From contig JAIOJX010000005.1 in NCBI GenBank assembly GCA_022376925.1, positions 91,361,001 through 91,425,000 of the forward strand: a DNA stretch of 64,000 nucleotides, read 5' to 3'. This DNA comes from Tragulus kanchil (lineage: Eukaryota; Chordata; Mammalia; Artiodactyla; Tragulidae). Positions 26,157 through 37,008 of the stretch are shown here, in pieces; within the stretch, counting starts at the first letter, position 1, and each line of letters starts with the position of its first letter. The notes below the pieces were generated by a model. It saw only the letters and a program-made list of their open reading frames with translations, did no database searches and had not been told where the DNA came from. The position numbers and the translations under genes are program-made.

Positions 26157-26502
26157 GGGCTTTCTTGGTGGTCCAGTGGGTAAGGACACCCACCGCCTTG
26201 CAGTACAAGTGGCACCTGTTCCATCCCTGGCCTGGGAAGATCCCACGTGTCCAAGAGTGGCTGGACCGACGTGTCCAGTTACCAAGCCGGAGCTCTGGAG
26301 TGCATGTGCCCAGAGCTAGTGCTCTGCAATGAGAGAGGCCACTGCGATGGGAGGCCCACATAGGCCAAATGAACAAAGATGGAAATAAATGAAAGACGAA
26401 TAGATGTGGCCAAAAAAAAAAAAAAAAAAAACCAGGATGACTGTAATTGGACTCTGAGAGGGATGGTGGGAAATAAAGTGAAAAAAAAAAAGAAGAAGAA
26501 GA
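26157..26502 (+). mobile_element. CHR-like SINE with extra sequence after its first poly(A)
   Basis: The head, body and first A run (26411-26430) form a normal element. About 50 bp of unrelated sequence (ggatgactgtaattggactc and onwards) and a second A run with gaa repeats follow. The target-site duplication agaaggctttctt (26144-26156 and 26503-26515) encloses everything, so the extra piece was inserted together with the SINE. Confidence 0.82.
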
Positions 26503-27035
26503 AGAAGGCTTTCTTATCTCTCCTTGCTATTCTCTAGAACTCTGCATTCAGTTGGGTATATCTTTCCTTTTTCTCCTTTGTCTATCACTTCTCTTCTTTT
26601 CTCAGCTTTTTGTAAGGTCTCTGCTTTCTTTCATATCTTTTCCTCTAGAATGGTGTCGGTCATGTCCTCCTGTACAGTGTTATGAACCTCCATTCATAGT
26701 TGTTCAGGCACTCTGTCTATCAGATCTAATCCCTTGAATCTATTTGTCACTTCCATTGTATAATCGTAAGGGATTTAATTTAGGTTGTATCTGAATGGCC
26801 TAGTGACTTTTCCATACTGTCTTCAATTTGAGCTTGAATGTGCAATAAGGAGCTCATAGTCTGAGCCACAGTCAGCTCCAGGTCTTGTTTTTGCTGAGCA
26901 CAGAGAGCTTTTCCATCTTCCAGCTAAAAGAATATAATCAATCTGATTTCCATATTTGCTATTTGGTGATGTCCATGTGTAGAGGCATCTATTGTGCTAT
27001 GAAAGAGGGTGTTTGGTATGACATTTGCTACATAA

Positions 27036-28010
27036 TTATTAAAAGGTAACATTTACAAAATTAGTTAATGAACTTCATAAATTTTTCCAAGAACCACTCT
27101 TAATCCTTTTATATAACTCATTACCTTCAGTATTTACATGTTACCATTCTTGTCAGTTTTTTATCCTTCAGTTGTTATTGCCAAAGCCTCATTTATCACT
27201 GGTTTTGAATGTGATTCAAGCCAGTATCCCTCATCTTTTACTGAGTTCATGGAATCCTGAATCTTCTGCCAAGATTAAAATTTTGATTAACAGCAGTATA
27301 CATCATATGTGTATTTTGCTGTTAGATTAATCAGAGAGAGATTGTCAGGCAAAGGTTGACTAGTATTAATTGGCAGTGGGGAGGAGGGGGTGTTTAGATG
27401 GAAACCAATATGATAACCAGTCTGCCATCAGTTTATATTTGGTATCTCAATTTTGTTTTCCTGGGCATCTTTGAATCTTCAGGAGGTCAGATACCACTCA
27501 GATCATAAGGTCTCTTTAGTTATATCAGGTATTGGAGCTAGTGAGAAAAAGGACAAGAGGACAAAGAATCAGGGAGGTATTTCTTGATGGAACATTATCT
27601 TTTCAGGCAAGAGTCCTCTCTTTCCACAGGGAAGCCTGATCACTCCCCAGGGTGCTGACAGGAAGCTACAAGTTACTGTATGCAAGCCAGGAGAGCCAGC
27701 CTCTGTTGACTTCCTGGCATTGTGAAGATCCTGGCTCCTTGCCGCAGGGTCTTGCAGAAAGTGATTTCTCAGGATTGAATGTTCCTCTAAGAATGTGTGA
27801 GTATTTTATATCGAAGAGCTATAAAGTGAGCACAAAGCCATTCTGGATGGAACTCATTTCATTTTTAGAGCAACCCATCTACATTTAGTAAAGTTTTTGT
27901 TTTTATTGTTCTTTCTTTTTTAAAAGCTATATAAACACTGCGCCCTTATGAAAAATAGAAAGAAAATCCATATTACCCGAGCACAGCAGTTTGTTCATCC
28001 TGTTTCCAAC
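27036..28010. other. Gene-free stretch, nothing recognised
   Basis: AT-rich sequence. The open frame at 27652-27888 has no protein likeness and no exon context. Confidence 0.45.
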
Positions 28011-28023
28011 TTTATATATTCTT

Positions 28024-28274
28024 TTCTCTTTTTTTAAGTTTATTTCCATCCATCTTCATTCTTTGGCCTGTGTGGGCCTCCCATTGCAGTGGCTTCTCTT
28101 GTCTCAAGAGTTCAGGCTCTGGGTGCATGTGCTCCAGGGCACTGGCTCCTAATTGGACACACTGGTCCAGCCGCTCTGAAGCACATAGGATCTTCCCGGG
28201 CCAGGGATCTAACCCGTGCCCCTTGCACTGCAAGGCAAACTCTTTACCCACTGGACCACCAGGGAATCCCCCTG
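28024..28274 (-). mobile_element. CHR-like SINE with target-site duplication
   Basis: Antisense short-tail form (ccatccatcttcattctttg ... ggaccaccagggaatcccc). Flanked by tttatatattctt (28011-28023) and tttatatatcctt (28275-28287). Confidence 0.85.
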
Positions 28275-28369
28275 TTTATATATCCTTGTTTATTATTATA
28301 ATAATACAAATTATAATGAGAACATTTATTGACTTTTTAATGTCATTTCCACTTATGTCATTTTATTTC

Positions 28370-28485
28370 CATTAAAAACTACAAGGGTCAGTTGTTATTA
28401 CCTCCAATTTTACAGTTGAGAAAACTAAAGCATGGAGTGATTGTCTGAGTTCAGACAGTCACTGTAACTGGCAGGTCTTTAAACG
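28370..28485. mobile_element. MIR-like SINE remnant
   Basis: The words ttattacctccaattttaca, gttgagaaaactaaagcatg follow the MIR pattern of Pu/Py alternation with 'ttttacag..gaaactgagg' in diverged form. The rest of 28290-29450 is unrecognised. Confidence 0.45.
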
Positions 28486-29460
28486 CTGGCAACTCCAGCA
28501 ATTTCTTTCTTGACCATTATATTGTTGCTTTGCATTTTGTATATAGCCAAGTCAATACGTTAGAATTAACTTATTTTCAATTATAATAAAGACTACTGTT
28601 ATTGCCTGACATTCAGATGCTGATTTTAAGAGCATTGATAGAAAAAGTAAAACATTGAAACTTTTATCATGTAAACAAATTAAAGATATTCAGATCTAGC
28701 ATTCATTTTCGCTTTTTTCTACTTAATATTGTATAAAATAAGGTTGTACATAGAGTGTACACTATATATCATATATGGATGCATGCTGCCTAATTAAAGT
28801 ATCATGACAAGGACTGTGTCTAGCTTGTTCATAGCTATGAAACAATGACAACCATGTAGCATCATTTGTTCAATTAATTATCCTACCAGTCAGTATATTT
28901 TGCATTTTTTCCCTGATATACTTAGGAACTTTTCCCTCAGAATTCTTAGTTCAACATGATTTTAATAGATAATGTATTTAAAATAAAATGGTTTAGTCTT
29001 GAACTTGGGAAGTGTTGTTTGGAAAGCAACAAGATACTGCCTAATATGCATTGTGAAGTTATACATCCTTTTTAAAAGCTTAGTTTTGATCATTCAACTC
29101 TTTTTATCTTTTCTTAGATCATTTGAGAGACTAGAATTCTACTGAGAACATTTTGGGAAACACTAATCTAGAACTCCAGGACTCTAGGTTTTCTGCTTCT
29201 CTTTTTAAACTAACCTTGATCTGCTATATTTTTAGTCAGTATCTCCAAAATAACCAGCGAAGTAAGAATAGTCGTCATTATTTTCCTATTCCAAGTTGAA
29301 TAATACAAAATATCAAAACAAACCAAAGGCCTGGACACTATAAATATAACCTTTACACCTGATTTAAAATGAAAACCAATGATGTTAGAACTGGTTGAGA
29401 ATTAAAATGGTTAATTTTTTTTTACATGCTGCCAGAAATAAGTATTTTTTTCTCAGACAT

Positions 29461-29729
29461 CCCCCCCTCCCCCCATCATGCCTCTTTTATTTTTTATATT
29501 TATTTTCATCCATCTTTATTCTTTGGCCTGTGTGGGCCTCCCATTGCAATGGCCTCTCTCTTTGCACAGTCCAGGCTCTGGGCGCATGCGCTGCAGAGCA
29601 CTGGCTTGGGTAACTGGACATACCAACCCAGCCACTCCACAGCATGTGGGATTTTTCCCGACCAGGGATTGAACTGGTGCCCCTTGACTGCAAGGCGGAC
29701 TCTTTATCCAATGGACCACCAGGGAAGTC
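29461..29729 (-). mobile_element. CHR-like SINE with target-site duplication
   Basis: Antisense short-tail form (atccatctttattctttggc, ctgggcgcatgcgctgcaga, ggaccaccagggaagtc). Flanked by ctcagacat (29452-29460 and 29730-29738). Confidence 0.83.
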
Positions 29730-29739
29730 CTCAGACATT

Positions 29740-30358
29740 TTTTTAAAACCATAATCAACTATATTATCAAATTCTTTGATTGAGTGAGAGTACTAACTAA
29801 AATCCAGTTTTAGTCCATACTCTTCATGGAGCTGCAGAAAATTTTTTCTTTTCTGTGGACATTATTGAATCTTTGCCTGTATTTTATAGAGTTGTTACTT
29901 TATGTTATTTTCGGAGGGCCCACATTATTTCATATACTTGTTCAAGTTCTGTTTCAAAGGTAAAAACATTATATTTTTCCATTCCAAATGGATCACTTGA
30001 AATGCTTAAATGAGAACAGTATGATCTTTCTCTGCATTAGGACGTATGGAATCAGCCCTGTAGACAATGAATAAAAGAAGTTCCTGAAACTGGCAACCTT
30101 TGAATTTTTACAGCCAGGAATCCTGAATATAAACTTACTTGTATCAGTCTCAATAAGACAGAAAGAATAAACCTTGTTTTATGATGGCTAAGTAATGTAT
30201 GCATATATATATAATGAAGAGGCCATATTTGACCCTCCTGAACATAACTCATAAGAGGCAATAGGTGACTTAAGAATGTATACATATGATATATTAAATC
30301 ATTCAATGGTTGAATATATCTAAATTTATTTTAGTTCACACAGTTCAGATGTAAGACC
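29740..30358. other. AT-rich gene-free stretch, nothing recognised
   Basis: No exon or named repeat visible between the SINE and the Tigger1 element. Confidence 0.45.
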
Positions 30359-30462
30359 ATACAGGCATACATTTTGTGCTTCCCTTTATTGTCCTTTGTA
30401 GACACTGTGTTTTGTTTTTATACAAATTGAAGATTTCTGGCAACCCTGTGTCAAGTAAGTCT

Positions 30463-31080
30463 TTCATTGAGGATTTTTATGTCTATGTTCATCACTGATG
30501 CTGGCCTGTAAATTTCTCTTTTTTGTGTGCGATATCTTTGTCTAGTTTTGGTATCGGGGTGATGGTGGCCTTGTAAAATGAACTTAGAAGTATTCCTTCT
30601 TCTGCAGTTTTCTAGAGCCATTTCAGAAGGATAGGTATTAGCTCTTCTCAGTGTTTGATAGAATTTGCCTGTGAAGCCAGTTGTTCCTGGATTTTGTTTG
30701 TTGGAAGTCTTTTCATCACAGTCCCAATTTCAGTACTTGTGATTGGTCTGTTCATATTTTCTATTTCTTCCTGGTTCAGCTTAGAAGGTTGCTTATCTTC
30801 CTCAGAATTTGTATATTGCTTCCATGTTGTCTATTTTATTGGTGTATAGTTGCTCATAGTAGTCTCTTATGATCCTTTATATTTCTGTGGTTGCAAGTTG
30901 TCACTTCCTTTTCATTTCTAAATTTACTGAGCCCTCTCCCTATTTTTCCTGATGGGTCTTGCTAAAGGCTTATCAATTTTGTATATCTTTTCACAGAACC
31001 AGACTTTATTTTGATTGGTCTTTGCTATTGTTTTCTTTGTTTCTAGTTTATTTATTTCTTATCTGATCTTTATGATTCAG
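30463..31080 (-). mobile_element. L1 ORF2 fragment inserted in Tigger1
   Basis: Antisense L1 ORF2 reverse-transcriptase region: ctggcctgtaaatttctctt, ggccttgtaaaatgaactta, gaagccagttgttcctggat, aaaggcttatcaattttgta. Tigger1 sequence stands on both sides. Repeated from 31677 to 32209 by D8. Confidence 0.85.
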
Positions 31081-32760
31081 GTGAGTTATTGGCACTATTT
31101 TTCCAATAGCATTTGTTCATCTTTTGTCTCTGTGTCATATTTTGGTAATTCTCACAATATATGTAACTTTTTCAGTATTATTGTAATTGTTATGGCTATC
31201 TGTGACTAGTGCTCTTGGATGTTACTATTATAATTGTTTTGGGGTACCACAGACCATGTCTATATAAGATGATGACTTTAATTGATAAATGTTCTCTGTG
31301 TTCTGACTGCTTCACCAGTTGACCATTCCCTGTCTTTCTGTCTTTCCTTGGGCCTCCCTATTCCCTAAGACACAATAGTATTGAAATTAGTCCAGTTAAC
31401 AACTCTACAATGGCCTCTGAGTGAAAGGAAGAATCATATATAGCATCTAAAACTAGAGATGATTAAACTTAGTAGAGGAAGGCATGTGAAAGGGCTCTTG
31501 TGCCACACAGCCAAGTTGTAAATACAAAGGAAATGTTCTTAAAGGAAATTAAAATACAACATCTGTTCTGTATCCCATGAATCAAGTAGTTTTTAAACTT
31601 TCAAGTCTTCAACATTCGTTCCTCTAGTGAAAAATTTCTGGCAACCCTGTGTAGAGCCATTTTTCAGAAGGGATAGGTTTTGGTATCGGGTGAGGGGCCT
31701 TGTAAAATGAACTTAGAAGTATTCCTTCTTCTGCAGTTTTCTAGAGCCATTTCAGAAGGATAGGTATTAGCTCTTCTCAGTGTTTGATAGAATTTGCCTG
31801 TGAAGCCAGTTGTTCCTGGATTTTGTTTGTTGGAAGTCTTTTCATCACAGTCCCAATTTCAGTACTTGTGATTGGTCTGTTCATATTTTCTATTTCTTCC
31901 TGGTTCAGCTTAGAAGGTTGCTTATCTTCCTCAGAATTTGTATATTGCTTCCATGTTGTCTATTTTATTGGTGTATAGTTGCTCATAGTAGTCTCTTATG
32001 ATCCTTTATATTTCTGTGGTTGCAAGTTGTCACTTCCTTTTCATTTCTAAATTTACTGAGCCCTCTCCCTATTTTTCCTGATGGGTCTTGCTAAAGGCTT
32101 ATCAATTTTGTATATCTTTTCACAGAACCAGACTTTATTTTGATTGGTCTTTGCTATTGTTTTCTTTGTTTCTAGTTTATTTATTTCTTATCTGATCTTT
32201 ATGATTCAGGTGAGTTATTGGCACTATTTTTCCAATAGCATTTGTTCATCTTTTGTCTCTGTGTCATATTTTGGTAATTCTCACAATATATGTAACTTTT
32301 TCAGTATTATTGTAATTGTTATGGCTATCTGTGACTAGTGCTCTTGGATGTTACTATTATAATTGTTTTGGGGTACCACAGACCATGTCTATATAAGATG
32401 ATGACTTTAATTGATAAATGTTCTCTGTGTTCTGACTGCTTCACCAGTTGACCATTCCCTGTCTTTCTGTCTTTCCTTGGGCCTCCCTATTCCCTAAGAC
32501 ACAATAGTATTGAAATTAGTCCAGTTAACAACTCTACAATGGCCTCTGAGTGAAAGGAAGAATCATATATAGCATCTAAAACTAGAGATGATTAAACTTA
32601 GTAGAGGAAGGCATGTGAAAGGGCTCTTGTGCCACACAGCCAAGTTGTAAATACAAAGGAAATGTTCTTAAAGGAAATTAAAATACAACATCTGTTCTGT
32701 ATCCCATGAATCAAGTAGTTTTTAAACTTTCAAGTCTTCAACATTCGTTCCTCTAGTGAA
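30545..32760 (+). repeat. Direct tandem duplication D8, period 1132 to 1129 bp
   Basis: 30545-31631 recurs as 31677-32760. The 45 bp junction contains corrupted versions of phrases from 30434-30452 (tttctggcaaccctgtgt) and 30613-30634. The unit spans the end of an inserted L1 and resumption of the host Tigger1 element. Confidence 0.95.
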
Positions 32761-32829
32761 TCTAAGAACAATTTACTGTAAATTGAAGACCTTCTAGAAA
32801 CCATTCTAGATACCATCAAGAACATTAGT

Positions 32830-33106
32830 AGGGGCTTCCCTGGTGGTCCAGTGGGTGGAGAGTGCACTTTGCAGTGCAAGGGGCACTGGTCAATCCCTGG
32901 CCCAGGAAGATCCCCACATGCCACGGAGCGACTGAAGCGGTGTGTCCAATTAGGAGCCAGCACTCTGGAGTGCATGTGCCCAGAGCCAGAGCTCTGGGAT
33001 GAGAGATGCCACTGCAATGGGAGGCCCACACAGGCCATAGAATAATGATGGATGAAGATAAATGGATAAAAAAATCAATAAAAGAGGCCAAAATTAAAAA
33101 AATAAA
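32830..33106 (+). mobile_element. CHR-like SINE inserted in Tigger1, with target-site duplication
   Basis: Head gcttccctggtggtccagtg, body gccagcactctggagtgcat and ccactgcaatgggaggccca, tail gatggatgaagataaatgg with A runs. Flanked by aagaacattagt (32818-32829 and 33107-33118), which is Tigger1 sequence. The right part recurs at 34079-34190 by D9. Confidence 0.9.
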
Positions 33107-35113
33107 AAGAACATTAGTGGTTCCTAGAAAGAAGTCAGAATATCAACATTAACAGCACTTTGGAAGAAGTTAATTTTCACCCTCATGGGTGACTTTGAGG
33201 AGTTCAGGACTTCAGAGGAGGAAGTAACTGCAGATGAGGTGGAAATAGCAAGAGAACTAGAATTAGAAGTGAAGCCTTGCGATGTGACTGAATTGCTGCA
33301 GTCTCATGATAGAATTTCAGTGAACGAGTTGATTCTTGTGGATAATAAAGAAAGTAGTTTCTTGAGATGGAATCTACTTTTTGTAACCATGCTGTGAGAA
33401 TTATTGAAAAGATGACGAAAGATTTAAAATACTACAAAAACCCAGTTGATAAAGCATTGGCAGGTTTTGAGAGAATTGACTTAAATTTGAAATTCCACTC
33501 TAAGGAAAAGGCCATCAAACAGCATTCTGTGCTCCAGAGAAGTCATTCATGAATGGAAACAAACATTGATGCACTGATGTGGCAGACTTCATTGTCCTTT
33601 TTAAGACATGACCACAGTCATTCCAGCCTTCTGACAGCCACCACCCTGACTAGTGAGCAGCCATCAGTATTGAGGCAAGAATAAAGTATTTTTAATTAAG
33701 GTATATACCTTTTTTTTTGGACATAATGCTGTTGTTCATACAATGGACTATAGTATAGTGTAAACATAATTTTTCTATATTCTGGAAAACCAGAAAATTC
33801 CCGTGATGAGATTTATTGCTTTATTTATTTGCTTTATTGTTGTGGTCTATAACCAAACCTAGAATATTTCTTTTGGGTTTCATATAGGAAATAGTTAATA
33901 TGGGAGTATCTGTATTAGACTTTTATTTAGCTACTTTTAAAGATATTTAGAGACAGGAAAGAAAAATTGCAAAGGGTATTAATGAAGCATGTTGTTCTTT
34001 GAAAACTTAATTTTGATTAAGTTAAAGGTTTCAAAATAGTCATCGCCCCCCAAGAACTCGAGGATGTGCCAAAGCAGACTCTGGGATGAGAGATGCCACT
34101 GCAATGGGAGGCCCACACAGGCCATAGAATAATGATGGATGAAGATAAATGGATAAAAAAATCAATAAAAGAGGCCAAAATTAAAAAATAAAAGAACATT
34201 AGTGGTTCCTAGAAAGAAGTCAGAATATCAACATTAACAGCACTTTGGAAGAAGTTAATTTTCACCCTCATGGGTGACTTTGAGGAGTTCAGGACTTCAG
34301 AGGAGGAAGTAACTGCAGATGAGGTGGAAATAGCAAGAGAACTAGAATTAGAAGTGAAGCCTTGCGATGTGACTGAATTGCTGCAGTCTCATGATAGAAT
34401 TTCAGTGAACGAGTTGATTCTTGTGGATAATAAAGAAAGTAGTTTCTTGAGATGGAATCTACTTTTTGTAACCATGCTGTGAGAATTATTGAAAAGATGA
34501 CGAAAGATTTAAAATACTACAAAAACCCAGTTGATAAAGCATTGGCAGGTTTTGAGAGAATTGACTTAAATTTGAAATTCCACTCTAAGGAAAAGGCCAT
34601 CAAACAGCATTCTGTGCTCCAGAGAAGTCATTCATGAATGGAAACAAACATTGATGCACTGATGTGGCAGACTTCATTGTCCTTTTTAAGACATGACCAC
34701 AGTCATTCCAGCCTTCTGACAGCCACCACCCTGACTAGTGAGCAGCCATCAGTATTGAGGCAAGAATAAAGTATTTTTAATTAAGGTATATACCTTTTTT
34801 TTTGGACATAATGCTGTTGTTCATACAATGGACTATAGTATAGTGTAAACATAATTTTTCTATATTCTGGAAAACCAGAAAATTCCCGTGATGAGATTTA
34901 TTGCTTTATTTATTTGCTTTATTGTTGTGGTCTATAACCAAACCTAGAATATTTCTTTTGGGTTTCATATAGGAAATAGTTAATATGGGAGTATCTGTAT
35001 TAGACTTTTATTTAGCTACTTTTAAAGATATTTAGAGACAGGAAAGAAAAATTGCAAAGGGTATTAATGAAGCATGTTGTTCTTTGAAAACTTAATTTTG
35101 ATTAAGTTAAAGG
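32992..35113 (+). repeat. Direct tandem duplication D9, period 1087 to 1085 bp
   Basis: 32992-34028 recurs as 34079-35113 with about 50 bp of low-similarity junction (34029-34078). It repeats the end of a CHR-like SINE and the 3' part of Tigger1. Offset change comes from A-run length differences near 33100. Confidence 0.95.
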
Positions 35114-37008
35114 TATACCTTTCAAACAAATATAGTCACATACTAGAGATCTATTAACTTATTAATGAGGGTATCTATAAGATGATGATGCTTTTGAAGT
35201 CAAGGAAGCAATCCCATTCACCACTGCCACAAAAAGAATAAAATATCTAGGAACAAACTGAAGGAGACAAAAGAATTGTACACAGAAAATTATAAGCACT
35301 GATGAAAGAAATCAAGGAAGACATAAACAGATGGAGAGATATTTCATGTTCCTGGGTTAGAAGAATCAATATTGTACTACCGAATGTGATCTACATATTA
35401 AATGTGATCCCTATCAAATTACCATTGGCATTTTTCACAGACATAGAACAAAAAATATCACAATTCATATGGAAACACAAAAGACCCTGGGTAGCCAAAG
35501 CAGTCTTGAGAAAGAAGAATGGAGCTGCAGGAATCAACCTTCCTGACTTCAGACTATACTACAAAGTGACAGTCATTAAGACAATGTGGTACTGGCACAA
35601 GAAAAGAAATATAGGCCAATGGAACAAGATAGAGAGCCAAGAGATAAACCCTCGCACTTATGGGTAACTTATTTTTGACAAAGGAGGCAAGAAGATACAG
35701 TGGGACAAAGACAATCTCTTCAGTAAGTGGTGCTGAGAAAACTGCACAGCTCATGTAAAAGAATGAAATTGAAACACTACCTAGCACCACAGAAAAAGCT
35801 AAACTCAAAATGGATTAAAGACCTAACTGTGAGACCAGAAACCATAAAACTCTTGGAGGAAAAAGCTAATCCCAATGGACTAGTGAGCAGCCATCAGTAT
35901 TGAGGCAAGAATAAAGTATTTTTAATTAAGGTATATACCTTTTTTTTTGGACATAATGCTGTTGTTCATACAATGGACTATAGTATAGTGTAAACATAAT
36001 TTTTCTATATTCTGGAAAACCAGAAAATTCCCGTGATGAGATTTATTGCTTTATTTATTTGCTTTATTGTTGTGGTCTATAACCAAACCTAGAATATTTC
36101 TTTTGGGTTTCATATAGGAAATAGTTAATATGGGAGTATCTGTATTAGACTTTTATTTAGCTACTTTTAAAGATATTTAGAGACAGGAAAGAAAAATTGC
36201 AAAGGGTATTAATGAAGCATGTTGTTCTTTGAAAACTTAATTTTGATTAAGTTAAAGGTATACCTTTCAAACAAATATAGTCACATACTAGAGATCTATT
36301 AACTTATTAATGAGGGTATCTATAAGATGATGATGCTTTTGAAGTCAAGGAAGCAATCCCATTCACCACTGCCACAAAAAGAATAAAATATCTAGGAACA
36401 AACTGAAGGAGACAAAAGAATTGTACACAGAAAATTATAAGCACTGATGAAAGAAATCAAGGAAGACATAAACAGATGGAGAGATATTTCATGTTCCTGG
36501 GTTAGAAGAATCAATATTGTACTACCGAATGTGATCTACATATTAAATGTGATCCCTATCAAATTACCATTGGCATTTTTCACAGACATAGAACAAAAAA
36601 TATCACAATTCATATGGAAACACAAAAGACCCTGGGTAGCCAAAGCAGTCTTGAGAAAGAAGAATGGAGCTGCAGGAATCAACCTTCCTGACTTCAGACT
36701 ATACTACAAAGTGACAGTCATTAAGACAATGTGGTACTGGCACAAGAAAAGAAATATAGGCCAATGGAACAAGATAGAGAGCCAAGAGATAAACCCTCGC
36801 ACTTATGGGTAACTTATTTTTGACAAAGGAGGCAAGAAGATACAGTGGGACAAAGACAATCTCTTCAGTAAGTGGTGCTGAGAAAACTGCACAGCTCATG
36901 TAAAAGAATGAAATTGAAACACTACCTAGCACCACAGAAAAAGCTAAACTCAAAATGGATTAAAGACCTAACTGTGAGACCAGAAACCATAAAACTCTTG
37001 GAGGAAAA
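34733..37008 (+). repeat. Direct tandem duplication D10, period 1145 bp
   Basis: 34733-35863 recurs as 35878-37008 after 14 bp. It repeats the Tigger1 tail (then present three times) and the start of the L1 at 35.2 kb, including a 121-codon L1 ORF2 reading frame. Confidence 0.95.

Larger units (their letters stand above)
23716..27035 (-). mobile_element. BovB (RTE-type) LINE, degenerate, interrupted by an L1 end and two SINEs
   Basis: Antisense BovB runs from its 3' end at 23716 (tgctcagtcacgtctgactc) into ORF2. Segments are 23716-25120, 25969-26156 and 26503-27035, with an L1 fragment and CHR-like SINEs between. The reverse-transcriptase region is visible on the - strand. GQKAAVRTGDGTMDWFQIEK, then GVRQGCILSPCLF lies within 24385-24612. 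The catalytic YADD is encoded by the complement of 24304-24315, in a different frame. Frameshifts and stops show that the copy is dead. With the insertions removed the three segments read continuously along BovB, so the interruptions are later events. Confidence 0.9.
30362..33885 (+). mobile_element. Tigger1 (pogo/TcMar) DNA transposon, internally deleted, with nested L1 and SINE
   Basis: It starts with the Tigger end caggcatac after a TA (30360-30361). The 5' part runs to 30462 (gaagatttctggcaaccctg). An antisense L1 interrupts it until 31080. The leader resumes (caatagcatttgttcatctt, attgttttggggtaccacag) through 31631. After the D8 repeat it continues at 32210. The transposase-coding 3' part follows (from about 33140: gtttggaagaag-like words, then ggtggaaatagcaagagaac at 33239), with a SINE at 32830-33106. 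The end is worn (gtggtctataaccaaaccta). Large internal parts of the transposase gene are missing, and frames at 33185-33552 are remnants. The tail is repeated at 34735-34975 and 35880-36120 by D9 and D10. Confidence 0.85.

Noticed and set aside
33185..33552. Acidic 70-codon frame and neighbouring 61-codon frame, each in two copies, looking like a small gene
   Set aside because: The DNA matches the 3' transposase region of Tigger1, with frameshifts and missing parts; it is a transposon remnant.
35302..35667. 121-codon frame as a host gene
   Set aside because: The peptide is L1 ORF2p sequence and ends in a stop inside a conserved region.
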